From: Candidatus Wallbacteria bacterium
Lineage (GTDB): Bacteria; Muiribacteriota; UBA6191; JACPRK01
Direction of reading: 5' to 3'
Assembly: GCA_016213845.1 (NCBI GenBank)
Contig: JACQZN010000049.1
Span: 1 to 64,000 of the forward strand
Length of the DNA stretch: 64,000 bases
Shown here: one piece after another, positions 19,195-27,043 of the stretch
Layout of the letters: each line of letters opens with the position of its first letter
How positions within the stretch are numbered: position 1 is the stretch's first letter
Position numbers and translations under genes: made by a program
The notes under the pieces: generated by a model
What the model was told of the DNA's origin: nothing
Databases searched by the model: none
Seen by the model: only the letters and a program-made list of their open reading frames with translations

Positions 19195-19683
19195 TCAAGG
19201 GCCGGGGAAACAGGCTCGGACGTCCTCGAACAGCTCTGGAGGCACCAGCCCCGAGATATCGCCCTGCAACCGGGCGATCTCCTTGACGATGCTGGACGAA
19301 AGGTAGTGGTACTTGGGCGACGTCATCATGAACACGGTCTCGATCTCCTGCGCAAGGTATCGATTCATCGAGGCCATTTGAAACTCGTACTCGAAGTCCG
19401 AAATGGCGCGCAGCCCGCGCACCAGCACGGCAGACCCGCGGCTTCTGGCGAAGCTCGTCAGGAGCCCTCCGAAGGTGGTCACGCTCACGTTGGGGAACGG
19501 CTTGACGATCTTCTCCAGCATCTCGAGCCGCTTCTCCTCGGGGAAGGCGAATCGCTTGGTGTTGGAGCTCTCGGAGATGGCGACGACCACACGAGCGAAG
19601 AGCTTGGAGGCGCGCTCGATGATGTCGAGATGACCCAGGGTCGCCGGATCGAAACTGCCGGGGTAGATGGCGGTGATGTCCAT
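19195..19683 (-). CDS. coaD: Phosphopantetheine adenylyltransferase
   Basis: A 162-residue cytoplasmic enzyme of normal family length. It transfers AMP from ATP to 4'-phosphopantetheine, the fourth step of coenzyme A synthesis. The nucleotidyltransferase motif YPGSFDPATLGHLDII is at the N-terminus, LVRGLRAISDFEYEFQ in the middle, and YHYLSSSIVKEIA near the C-terminus, all as in CoaD. It lies 61 bases upstream of the first giant CARDB gene on the same strand, so it may be co-transcribed. The housekeeping function has no obvious link to the surface proteins. The start has no clear ribosome binding site. The upstream leader is made of 7-bp repeats. Confidence 0.95.
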   Translation of the reverse strand: MDITAIYPGSFDPATLGHLDIIERASKLFARVVVAISESSNTKRFAFPEEKRLEMLEKIVKPFPNVSVTTFGGLLTSFARSRGSAVLVRGLRAISDFEYEFQMASMNRYLAQEIETVFMMTSPKYHYLSSSIVKEIARLQGDISGLVPPELFEDVRACFPGP

Positions 19684-19712
19684 GGCTAGTAGAAGTCGGA
19701 AGGTGGGGGGAG

Positions 19713-19750
19713 AGTAGTCAGTAGACAGTAGTCAGAAGACAGTAGTCAGT
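19713..19750. repeat. Heptamer tandem array, AGTAGNC family
   Basis: Five full 7-bp units (AGTAGTC, AGTAGAC, AGTAGTC, AGAAGAC, AGTAGTC) plus a partial one. It lies just upstream of coaD and faces an inverted array of the same family at 19911-19935. The same unit recurs at 25530, 44127, 44334 and 48381. Confidence 0.85.
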
Positions 19751-19910
19751 CGTGAGCTTTGCGGGTCGCTGGTGGGGAAACTGGCACAAGGTCGAGCGTC
19801 CGCAGAACCGGGGCCTGGACGTCCTTCGGCGGGAGCGGGACGAGTGTTACCCCGGATGGATCAAGGTGCATGACAGGCGGCCTCGGAGGGATCGTGACCG
19901 GCAGACTTCC

Positions 19911-19935
19911 TACTGGCTACTGACTACTGGCTACT
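19911..19935. repeat. Heptamer tandem array (inverted orientation), overlapping the end of the HEAT-repeat gene
   Basis: Units TACTGGC, TACTGAC, TACTGGC and a partial TACT, the reverse complement of the array at 19713. Its right end supplies the last codons and TAG stop of the HEAT-repeat gene (Ser-Ser-Gln-stop at 19924-19935). The 160 bases between this array and the one at 19713 show no gene I can support. Confidence 0.85.
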
Positions 19936-21906
19936 CCCGTACGCCGGGCTCTCCGCCAGCGAGCGCACGAGTCGGCCGATGCCCTGGGTCGTGAGAATGC
20001 CGGCCATCAGCGTGCCGATCTCGCCCAGGGCGTAGGCTCCGCTCTTGCGCTCCTCGGCGCGGTTGCTGGAGAGCATCCCGTGGAGGGTCGTGACGACGCG
20101 CAGCTCGCCGAACTTCCAGATGGCCTTCACGGCGTTGGCCCGCACGCGGTGGTCGGGGTCGCGCAGGCACGTGGCGATGTGCGTGACACTCTGGCGGGTG
20201 AAGACATGCTCGAGCGCCTCGATGGCGTTGGCGCGCACGCGGGAGTCTTCGTGCTTGAGGAAATCGACGATGAGCCGGGTGCTCTCGTCGCCCGTGCCGG
20301 TGCGGGCAACGGCCAGCAGCGACGTGGCGATGACCTGATGATTCGACTCCTGCTTGAGGCAGGCGCGCAACCGGGAGTTGGCGGCCTTCACCTTCATGTT
20401 GCCGAGCGATTCGATGGCGTAGAGGCGGACCCAGATGTTGCGATCGTTGATGGCGCCGATGAGAGTCTGGGCGGCACCCGGGTCGCCCAGCTCGCGCAGG
20501 GCCTTGGCGGCGTTGACGCGCACGGCGGGGTCGGCGTCGCGCAGCCCCTTGATGAGGAAGTTGGCGCCATCCGGGGGCCGGAGCGCACCGATGGCGTAGC
20601 AGGCGCTGGCGCGGTGCCACTTGTTGGCGTCGGCCAGCATCGCAACGAGCGAGTCGAGCGCCCGGCGGTCCCCCAGCCGGCCGAGAGTGATGCACGCGTT
20701 GGCGCGGACACGGTTGTCGGGGTCGGCCAGCATCGGTCGCAAGATGCGCTGCTTGACCGGGTCGCTGACGTCGAGCGCGGAGATCGCCTCGACGGCGTTT
20801 GCGCGCACGCGCCGGTCGCGGTGGGCTGTGAAGGGCTCAAGCGTGTCGACCAGACGCGCGTCGCGGGTTCGGGCCAGAGCCATCACGAGGCTTGCCAGCT
20901 TCCGGGGATTCGCCTCGGTCTTGAGGAGCCCGCTGAAGCGCACGATGACGCGGGGGTGGCCCGGGGCAAGCCGGCCGAGCGCCTGGATGGTGGTCATCTC
21001 CAGGTACTCGTCCATGCGGCCGACGCGGTCGAGCAGGTAGTCGGCCCACGCCGGGTTCAAGCTCTCCCCCATCACTCGCACGACGGCCGTCTGGACGCCG
21101 GGATCGGAACTCTCCAGGGCGTCCCTGAGGAACTCCTCGGCGGCTGGCGTGCGGATCTTGGCGACAGCCGCGACGATGGCCTGCTTGAAGCCAGGTCTGG
21201 CGTCCTCGCGAAAGATGCGCACGAGCGGCCCTAGGGCCCGCGCGTCACCCATTTCGCCCAGGGCTAGCGGGACGTTTTCGTCGGCGGCACCGCCCCTGAG
21301 CAGATCGATCAGGCGATCGATGGCCTCGCGGGCGTGGAGCTTTCCGAGCGCGGCGGCGGACTCGGAAGCAACCGCCAGGTCATGATGCTCGAGATTGTCG
21401 ATCAGGAGCTGGACGCAGGGGCGGAGGATGGCGTGGGCGGTGCGCTGGAGGCGTTCGGAATCGCGAATGGTCAGGGCCGGCGTGTCGGCGGGTTCCGAGG
21501 GAGTCTCCGGACTCATCGCCTCGAGGTCGGAGAGCGGGACCAGCAACGACCCCCTGCTGCTGCCGGCGGACGGGGTGGGAGGGGCGGGGCCGACTCCCGT
21601 GAGCGAGCCGGTGGTGCTTGCGCTTCTGCTGGCGCGTGGTGTGCCTGCCAGCCCCGAGGGCGGGTCGAAGGCGTCGGGCGCAGCGAGCTCGCGCAGCTCC
21701 TCGGCGGGGTCGAGCTCCAGGACACGCAGGGCCTTCTTCACGAAGTGGCGAACGGCCAGGCTGCAATCCGAGAGCCCACGAGCCTTGAGGACCTCGACGG
21801 CTTCTGGGGTCCCGATACCGGCCAGCCGTCGAGCTCCCGCAAGCCGCACCCGCTCCTCCGGGGAGTCGAGCATCTCCACGATCGGCCCGAGCTCCAGTTC
21901 GGTCAC
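19924..21906 (-). CDS. HEAT-repeat (PBS-lyase type) scaffold protein
   Basis: The 660-residue protein has no signal peptide, so it is probably cytoplasmic. An N-terminal pair of HEAT-like helices (about 1-85) is followed by a Ser/Thr/Pro/Gly-rich linker (about 85-150). After that come some 14 short alpha-helical repeats of about 31 residues with signatures such as DPDNRVRANACITLGRLGD, DPAVRVNAAKALRELGD and DHRVRANAVKAIWKFGEL. These repeats form a protein-binding solenoid and show no enzymatic residues. The GTG start at 21906-21904 overlaps the stop of the upstream gene (GTGA), so the two are translationally coupled and probably act together. Its partner is unknown. Confidence 0.75.
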   Translation of the reverse strand: MTELELGPIVEMLDSPEERVRLAGARRLAGIGTPEAVEVLKARGLSDCSLAVRHFVKKALRVLELDPAEELRELAAPDAFDPPSGLAGTPRASRSASTTGSLTGVGPAPPTPSAGSSRGSLLVPLSDLEAMSPETPSEPADTPALTIRDSERLQRTAHAILRPCVQLLIDNLEHHDLAVASESAAALGKLHAREAIDRLIDLLRGGAADENVPLALGEMGDARALGPLVRIFREDARPGFKQAIVAAVAKIRTPAAEEFLRDALESSDPGVQTAVVRVMGESLNPAWADYLLDRVGRMDEYLEMTTIQALGRLAPGHPRVIVRFSGLLKTEANPRKLASLVMALARTRDARLVDTLEPFTAHRDRRVRANAVEAISALDVSDPVKQRILRPMLADPDNRVRANACITLGRLGDRRALDSLVAMLADANKWHRASACYAIGALRPPDGANFLIKGLRDADPAVRVNAAKALRELGDPGAAQTLIGAINDRNIWVRLYAIESLGNMKVKAANSRLRACLKQESNHQVIATSLLAVARTGTGDESTRLIVDFLKHEDSRVRANAIEALEHVFTRQSVTHIATCLRDPDHRVRANAVKAIWKFGELRVVTTLHGMLSSNRAEERKSGAYALGEIGTLMAGILTTQGIGRLVRSLAESPAYGSSQ

Positions 21907-22697
21907 GGTCCCGGCGCTCCCGTCGGCGCGACGCGCCGGTCGCCGCTCAGCTCGCGTTCGATGTCACTTGGCTTCGACTCCACGCGGGGCGGCTCGGGAA
22001 TGCTCAGCTTGAGCTCGGGCTCCCGGCGGCCGCCGTCGTCCTTGCGACTCACCGGACTCGAAGGAGCCGTCGCATCCACCGACACCGGGTCGGGGCCGGT
22101 CTCGGCGCCCGGCGGCGGCCAGACGAAGTCGGGGTGCTCCGAACGGAACTTGTCCAGAGCCAGGGCGAGCTGCCGCTTGTACTCGACGTGGAAAATCTTG
22201 TAGGCCTGGTAGGCCGCTTCCAGCTCCGGCGTCACGCCCGAACGGTTCGCGAGGAGCAGCCTCGAGAGGTTCTGGTAGGCCCGCACGTACTTCTGGCGAG
22301 CTACTTCGACGGAGCCAGCCGCGTAGCTCGTCGGCAGCAAGGTCTTGTCGAGCGAGGTCTCGGACTTGTAACACTCCTCGATCCGGATCGCCGCCAGCCG
22401 GCTGTACGGGGAATCCGGATAGAGCCGGACCAGCTCGAAGTAGTAGTCGCGGGAGCGGTCGAAGTCGCGGTTGTTCTGGTAGGCCAGCCCGATCTTGTAG
22501 AGGAGCCGCCCCTGGCCCAGGAACTTCGCCTCGCCGTAGGACTTGATGAAGCTACCTGCTGCGTCGTCGTACTTGGCCGAGCGGAACTGCTCGTCCCCCT
22601 GGCTCTCGTAGTACCACTGGTTGCCCAGCAGGAAGATGAGAATCAGCAACAGGACCGTCAGGCCCAGGATGATCCCCAGCAGGATGTTGCGATACAC
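21903..22697 (-). CDS. Single-pass membrane protein with TPR-like periplasmic or cytoplasmic domain
   Basis: A 264-residue protein starting with GTG (22697-22695). Residues 5-25 (ILLGIILGLTVLLLILIFLL) form one transmembrane helix. Residues about 28-110 are helical and look like tetratricopeptide-type repeats (YDDAAGSFIKSYGEAKFLG, FDRSRDYYFELVRLYPDSP), with more helices to about 185. The last 80 residues are Pro/Ser/Glu-rich and probably disordered. It overlaps the HEAT-repeat gene by four bases. A membrane anchor for the HEAT protein is a reasonable inference, but nothing in the sequence fixes the function. Confidence 0.6.
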   Translation of the reverse strand: MYRNILLGIILGLTVLLLILIFLLGNQWYYESQGDEQFRSAKYDDAAGSFIKSYGEAKFLGQGRLLYKIGLAYQNNRDFDRSRDYYFELVRLYPDSPYSRLAAIRIEECYKSETSLDKTLLPTSYAAGSVEVARQKYVRAYQNLSRLLLANRSGVTPELEAAYQAYKIFHVEYKRQLALALDKFRSEHPDFVWPPPGAETGPDPVSVDATAPSSPVSRKDDGGRREPELKLSIPEPPRVESKPSDIERELSGDRRVAPTGAPGP

Positions 22698-22742
22698 GGG
22701 CCCACTTCCAGTTCTCGCGGCGTCCGGTTCGAGGCCCCTATT

Positions 22743-23717
22743 CTAGCCCAGGACCTGGTAGCGGTCACCCACTCTTGCGACGTTGCCCTTCAGCAAATCG
22801 ATCTCGACGGCCCGGCCGCCGTCCTCGACGACCGCGAATGGCACCCGAAACATGCCCAAGTTGATCAGTTCCACCGAGCAGCTGGGCCTCACGGGGGGTG
22901 AGGGCGGCCCCTTCCGGTGGGTGCGCTCGTCCTGGATGCGCTTGATCTTCTCCTCGATTTCCTGCTCCTTCTCGAAGAAGTAGAGGTGGTAGTAGACGGA
23001 GCGCCGTTCCTCCTCGAGCTCCTTGGCGAGCTCGTCGAAGTAGCTCTCCATGACCTCTTGCCGCGCGCGATCCTGCTGGGCAAGCCACTGACGGATCTCG
23101 TCGAGCCGCCTCTGGGCGTGGCTGTCGAGCTCACGGACCGCCAGGTCGTGAACGCGTTCCAGCGCTTCCCGCAGCGGGCGCTCCACCGACCCCGACAGCC
23201 CCTCCCATGGATGCTCCGGCGCCAGCAGTCCGCCGGCCTCCAGGGCGGGGTGACCGCTCTTGAGGTCGAAGACGAAGGCCGGATGCGAAACTTCGTCCTG
23301 GACGTGGCGGTAGACCAGCCGGAAGTTCAGGAGACCGAGCGGCCGGTAGACCAGCGCCGGTTCCGCATCGCCGACTCCCCCCCCCGGGGTTCCGAGCACG
23401 GTGCGCGCGGCGTCGAGAGCGGCCGCCATCCCGATCCTGGGCTCGCACCGGACGTTGCAGAAGTGGCCCTGGGCCATTCCGTGCTCGACCAGCTTCGACA
23501 GGTCGCGGCAGCTCGACTCCTCGGCGGCCGGGTCGACGGCCTGGCTCAGGATCAGCGGGAACTCCACGCGCTTCCTCGAGGGCAGGATGTCCTGCATCGA
23601 AGAGCTCACCTCGAAGCCGAGAATGTCGTTCGTGACGTCGACGAGATCAGCGCCATGGAGCTCGCAGAACTGCTCGAGGAACCTCCTCAGGACCTGGCGG
23701 GGTTCAGTAGAGTGCAT
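22743..23717 (-). CDS. SNF2-helicase-associated coiled-coil protein
   Basis: A 324-residue soluble protein whose ATG (23717-23715) lies inside the end of the SNF2 helicase gene (14-base overlap). The helicase and this protein should therefore be made together. The N-terminal 180 residues are globular and unrecognised. Residues about 185-265 are a charged helical region (DELAKELEEERRSVYYHLY, EQEIEEKIKRIQDERTHR) likely to be a coiled coil. A short beta-rich tail (RVPFAVVEDGGRAVEIDLL) ends the protein. The layout recalls the C-terminal segments fused to some bacterial SNF2 proteins, so it may be the split-off C-terminal half of the enzyme. That is inference. Confidence 0.55.
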   Translation of the reverse strand: MHSTEPRQVLRRFLEQFCELHGADLVDVTNDILGFEVSSSMQDILPSRKRVEFPLILSQAVDPAAEESSCRDLSKLVEHGMAQGHFCNVRCEPRIGMAAALDAARTVLGTPGGGVGDAEPALVYRPLGLLNFRLVYRHVQDEVSHPAFVFDLKSGHPALEAGGLLAPEHPWEGLSGSVERPLREALERVHDLAVRELDSHAQRRLDEIRQWLAQQDRARQEVMESYFDELAKELEEERRSVYYHLYFFEKEQEIEEKIKRIQDERTHRKGPPSPPVRPSCSVELINLGMFRVPFAVVEDGGRAVEIDLLKGNVARVGDRYQVLG

Positions 23718-25425
23718 CCTGAGCCTTCTTCACCCGATCGTAGTCGCGCAGCGCCCGGGAGAAGTGCCGACCGAGCTTGTCGAAGTTGTACTTCAGCTCG
23801 CGCTTCGACTTCGACTGTACGACGATGTCCATGATCTTCTCTTCCAGGTCGATGCTCTGCTTGGTCAATCCGAGGATGATGTCGAGCTCTCCGACGACCA
23901 GTTTGAAGAGCCGGATCTTGTGCATCAGAAGCTCGACGACGTACTCCTCGATGCTGTCCCGGTAGAAGATGTTGAAGATGTCGACGTCGCGCTGCTGGCC
24001 CAGCCGGTGGACGCGGCCGATGCGCTGCTCCACCTTCATCGGATTCCAGGGCAGATCGAAATTGATCAGGTTCCGGCAGAACTGCAGGTTGCGCCCCTCG
24101 GCACCGGAGTCGGTACTGATGAGGACCCGGACGTCCTTGGCGAACTTGGCGATGATCTCGTCCTTGTGGCGGGGCGTGAGGCCTCCGTAAAACAGGATGT
24201 TGTCGATGTTCGCCTCGTTCATCACACGCGCCAGGTGCTCCTGGGTCTCGCGAAACTGCGTGAAGATGATGATCTTGTCCTTCACGCTCTTGACGATGTC
24301 GACGGCCTTCTTGACCTTCGCCACCGTCTTGATCTTGAGCGCCATCCGCTTCAGATGCGCCAGCTGCTCGGCGAAGCCCGGGGGCAGAGAGGGGTTGACC
24401 AGGATGCGCTCCAGCGTGCTGATGAGCGACTGCGGGCTCGACGTCACCATTCGCTCCAGCAGGATGAGCGTAAGCCGGTTGATGCCCTTCTCGAAGTGGC
24501 TGACGCTGCCGTAGCTGGAGCTGATGAACTGGTTCAGGTAGCTGTACGTCTCGAGCTCCTGCTTGCCGAACTCGACGGGAATCAGGTGGACGTTGCGCTG
24601 CGTGAACGGAATTGAAGTCTCGCTGCGCCGATGGCGGATGACGACCTTCTCGAGCAACTCCTTGAGCTTGTCCGGATTCTTCGGGAGCTTGGAGTTGGAC
24701 GTGATGGTGAACTGCTTGCGGAAGAGCTTGCGAGTCTGCAAGAAACCCGGCTTCAAAAGGAAGATCAGGTTGTACAACTCTTCGAGCGAGTTCTGGATGG
24801 GAGTGGCGGTCAAGAGCAGGAGGAACTTCGTCGAGAGGCCCTGGACGAACTTCCAGTTGAGGCTCCGGTGGTTCTTGAGCTTGTGCGCTTCGTCGACGAT
24901 GACCAGGTCGTAGGGGTTCGTCTGGAAATTCTTGCAGAACCGCTTCGCCTTCGCGCTATCGATACTGACAATGAGCTGGTCGGCGTCGTTCCACTTCTCC
25001 TTGTCCAGGTGAGTCTTGAAGTTGAAGCCGAACTTCGTCGTCATCTCCTCGCGCCACTGCAGCACGAGGCTGGCCGGCGTCAGGATCAGCACGCGCCGGA
25101 CCAGCCCGCGGTGGAGGTACTCGCGCAGAACGAGGCCGGCCTCGACAGTCTTGCCCAGACCGACCTCATCGGCGAGCAGCCCCCGGCCGTGGAAGTCCTC
25201 GATGACGTGAACGACGGTCTCCACCTGGTGCGGGTAGAAGTAGATGCGGTCGACCTTCGCGCAACGCAGCAGCGTGCCGAACCCCCGGCTGTCAGCCAGC
25301 TTCTGCGCCGCCGCTCTCAAGAAAAACTGCTGCGGTGACGAGACCTTCTCGAACACGCTGCCCGCAAGAGGCTCTGCCCCGCTGACCGATTCCAGCTCTG
25401 GTGACTTGTTTTGATTTTGACGCAT
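23704..25425 (-). CDS. SNF2/SWI2-family DNA-dependent ATPase (helicase-like)
   Basis: A 573-residue protein with all SNF2 motifs in order: I LADEVGLGKTVEAG, Ia LILTPASLVLQWREEM, II LVIVDEAHKLKN, III LLLTATPIQNSLEEL, IV IIIFTQFRETQEHLA, V LISTDSGAEGRNLQF, and VI QRIGRVHRLGQQRD. Such proteins translocate on double-stranded DNA or remodel protein-DNA complexes, as RapA does with stalled RNA polymerase. I chose ATG 25425-25423. The open frame extends 390 bases further, but only through intergenic repeats that translate to low-complexity peptide. A weak promoter (TTGCTC, 18 bases, TACAAT) lies just upstream on the minus strand. No nuclease or methylase neighbours suggest a defence role. Confidence 0.85.
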   Translation of the reverse strand: MRQNQNKSPELESVSGAEPLAGSVFEKVSSPQQFFLRAAAQKLADSRGFGTLLRCAKVDRIYFYPHQVETVVHVIEDFHGRGLLADEVGLGKTVEAGLVLREYLHRGLVRRVLILTPASLVLQWREEMTTKFGFNFKTHLDKEKWNDADQLIVSIDSAKAKRFCKNFQTNPYDLVIVDEAHKLKNHRSLNWKFVQGLSTKFLLLLTATPIQNSLEELYNLIFLLKPGFLQTRKLFRKQFTITSNSKLPKNPDKLKELLEKVVIRHRRSETSIPFTQRNVHLIPVEFGKQELETYSYLNQFISSSYGSVSHFEKGINRLTLILLERMVTSSPQSLISTLERILVNPSLPPGFAEQLAHLKRMALKIKTVAKVKKAVDIVKSVKDKIIIFTQFRETQEHLARVMNEANIDNILFYGGLTPRHKDEIIAKFAKDVRVLISTDSGAEGRNLQFCRNLINFDLPWNPMKVEQRIGRVHRLGQQRDVDIFNIFYRDSIEEYVVELLMHKIRLFKLVVGELDIILGLTKQSIDLEEKIMDIVVQSKSKRELKYNFDKLGRHFSRALRDYDRVKKAQDALY

Positions 25426-25529
25426 GCGCTCGCTTCCGCCTCGCGACCTCGGAAGCGGGATTTGCAATTGTAATACAGCGACCCCGTCCGGAGCAATGGA
25501 AGTGGGCGGGGAGGTGGAAGATGGGAGGG

Positions 25530-25562
25530 AGTAGTCAGTAGACAGTAGACAGTAGACAGTAG
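25530..25562. repeat. Heptamer tandem array, AGTAGNC family
   Basis: Units AGTAGTC, AGTAGAC (three times) and a partial AGTAG. It lies in the 512-bp intergenic region 25426-25937, upstream of the SNF2 gene. Apart from this and the larger repeat cluster next to it, that region shows no gene I can support. Confidence 0.85.
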
Positions 25563-25608
25563 GGGGGGCGGGCACGGTCGGCTCGGCCATCGGTGCCGGT
25601 GGCTCCTC

Positions 25609-25823
25609 GTCAGCTCGGTGACGGACGCCCCTGCCCCTGCCCCTGCCCGCGAAAACCCGGTACAGGTATACGCCACGCACCTTCCCCCGCCACGCACCTT
25701 CCCCTGCCCGCGAAAACCCGGTACAGGTATACGCCACGCACATTCTCTCAGCTCGGTGACGGACGCCCCTGCCCCTGCCCCTGCCCCTGCCCGCGAAAAC
25801 CCGGTACAGGTACACGCCACGCG
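25609..25823. repeat. Intergenic direct-repeat cluster (about 75-bp unit, two full and one partial copy)
   Basis: Units at about 25609-25679 and 25748-25822 share tcagctcggtgacggacg, a CCCCTG hexamer run (three and four copies), then a core containing gaaaacccggtacaggta. A third, truncated copy with only the core lies at about 25703-25740. Core starts (GAAAAC) are at 25651, 25712 and 25795, so spacing is 61 and 83 bases. Copies 1 and 2 have ggtatacgcc and copy 3 has ggtacacgcc. CRISPR is excluded by the spacing and the low-complexity runs. A homologous-recombination or slippage origin is inferred. Confidence 0.8.
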
Positions 25824-25937
25824 CATTCTCTTCGCATTCTCTTCGCGGCGATTGCCGTGAACTTGGGCGCGCCGGGACTGGCCGGCGGTCAGCGGTCGGG
25901 CTGGCTGCGGGCGGTCTCTGCCTCCCCCGATGACGGG

Positions 25938-26879
25938 CTAGGAGCCCTTGCCCGGGTGCTCGGCCTTGGGCAGAGGGATCAGGATCTTCTCGCCGGGCTT
26001 CAGCGTCTCCTTCTTGTTGTTGTAGAGCTTGATCAAGGAAGGATCGCCCTTGCCGCCGTAAAACTTGTCGGCAACCGAGGCGAACGTGTCGCCGGCCTGC
26101 ACTTGGTAGAGCTTGAAGTCGTAGGAGGCGTAGTCCAGCTTGCCCTCGGCCGGAGCAGCCGCCTTCGGGGCCGCGGGCGCCTTTTCCTGGCCAGTCTTCG
26201 CGCCGGAATCGGCCGCGGCGGCGCTGTGCGCCGTGGCGCGGGCTGCCGGACGCGCTGCTCGCGGAGCCGTGGCCTTTGCCTCCGGATCTTGGGGGATGAC
26301 CAGTTCCTGGCCGACGCGAATGCGATCCGTTGGAGCCAGTCCGTTGGCGTCGGCGATCAGGTAGAACTTCTGGCCCGAGCCGAAGAACTTCTTGGCGATC
26401 CGGGCCAGCGTGTCCCCTCGCTGCACCTTGTACATGTCGCCCTCGGGGGAATTGCGAAGTGCGGAGCGCGAGGGAGCGGCCGGTTGAGCCAGGGGCTCTG
26501 CCGGCCCGGAGGGCTCGACCTCCGTCCGGTGCCTGGGCTCGGCCACGCCGTACTTTTCGGGCCGAGGGCGCTCGGGGCCCGCCTCGTCGTCATCGCGGGA
26601 GACGCCTTTCATCTTGCCGAAAACCGACCGGATGCGCTCCAGGCGCTCATTTTTCTTGCCTTCGATGTCGGTGAAACGCTCGACCGGGGCCGCAGCGCTG
26701 TCGGCCTTGGCGGCGTCCACTTCGTCGGAGGACCCCTCCTGCTCCAAGGGGAGCTTCGTCGTCCGGGGCGGTGGGTCGAGGTCGATCACCTCGATCCCCT
26801 TCTTTCCAGTCTCTGCGGCCGCCAGCGAGAAGACCAGCGCCGTAGCAAATGCCAGCGATAGCAACCTTCGGGTGATCAC
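25938..26879 (-). CDS. Secreted protein with two LysM domains
   Basis: I chose GTG 26879-26877. It has AAGGAG six bases upstream and begins a good signal peptide (ITRRLLSLAFATALVFSLAAA); a longer in-frame extension lies upstream of the likely transcription start. The product is 313 residues. After a charged linker come two LysM domains of about 45 residues: MYKVQRGDTLARIAKKFFG at about 148 and KLYQVQAGDTFASVADKFYG near 255. They are separated by an Ala/Pro-rich linker. LysM binds N-acetylglucosamine polymers such as peptidoglycan, so the protein probably sits at the cell wall in the periplasm. It carries no visible hydrolase domain. It is first in the long minus-strand run and divergent from the creatininase-family gene. 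Confidence 0.8.
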   Translation of the reverse strand: MITRRLLSLAFATALVFSLAAAETGKKGIEVIDLDPPPRTTKLPLEQEGSSDEVDAAKADSAAAPVERFTDIEGKKNERLERIRSVFGKMKGVSRDDDEAGPERPRPEKYGVAEPRHRTEVEPSGPAEPLAQPAAPSRSALRNSPEGDMYKVQRGDTLARIAKKFFGSGQKFYLIADANGLAPTDRIRVGQELVIPQDPEAKATAPRAARPAARATAHSAAAADSGAKTGQEKAPAAPKAAAPAEGKLDYASYDFKLYQVQAGDTFASVADKFYGGKGDPSLIKLYNNKKETLKPGEKILIPLPKAEHPGKGS

Positions 26880-26961
26880 GAACGACTCCTTTTTCTGATG
26901 AGTGGGGCTTTCCGTCACCGCCGCTTGCGAGCGAGTGACATGATCGTCATTTTTCGCGTTC

Positions 26962-26970
26962 ATTTTATCA
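26962..26970 (-). promoter_or_regulatory. Extended -10 promoter for LysM gene
   Basis: On the minus strand this reads TGATAAAAT, an extended -10 (TGN plus TAAAAT). Transcription would begin near 26955, about 75 bases before the GTG start at 26879, and after the ATG at about 26963, which supports the shorter protein. No convincing -35 box. Confidence 0.45.
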
Positions 26971-27020
26971 CGACACACCGGAGGATCGCGCGTCCAGAGA
27001 AAATTTTTTGAGCGGGACAT

Positions 27021-27029
27021 TGCTATACT
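27021..27029 (+). promoter_or_regulatory. Extended -10 promoter for creatininase-family gene, short leader
   Basis: TGCTATACT is a TGN-extended -10 with five of six consensus bases. The predicted transcription start is around 27036, only about 8 bases before ATG 27044. There is no Shine-Dalgarno sequence between them, so the message may be nearly leaderless. Confidence 0.5.
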
Positions 27030-27043
27030 GCACCTGACGCGCG

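Noticed and set aside
23704-25425. SNF2 helicase as part of a defence island
   Set aside because: No nuclease, methylase, toxin or other defence-type neighbour is visible. Surrounding genes are LysM, HEAT-repeat and coenzyme A genes.
25426-25815. N-terminal extension of the SNF2 protein through the repeats
   Set aside because: The frame is open but translates only intergenic repeats (low-complexity Arg/Gly peptide). The conserved protein begins after ATG 25425.
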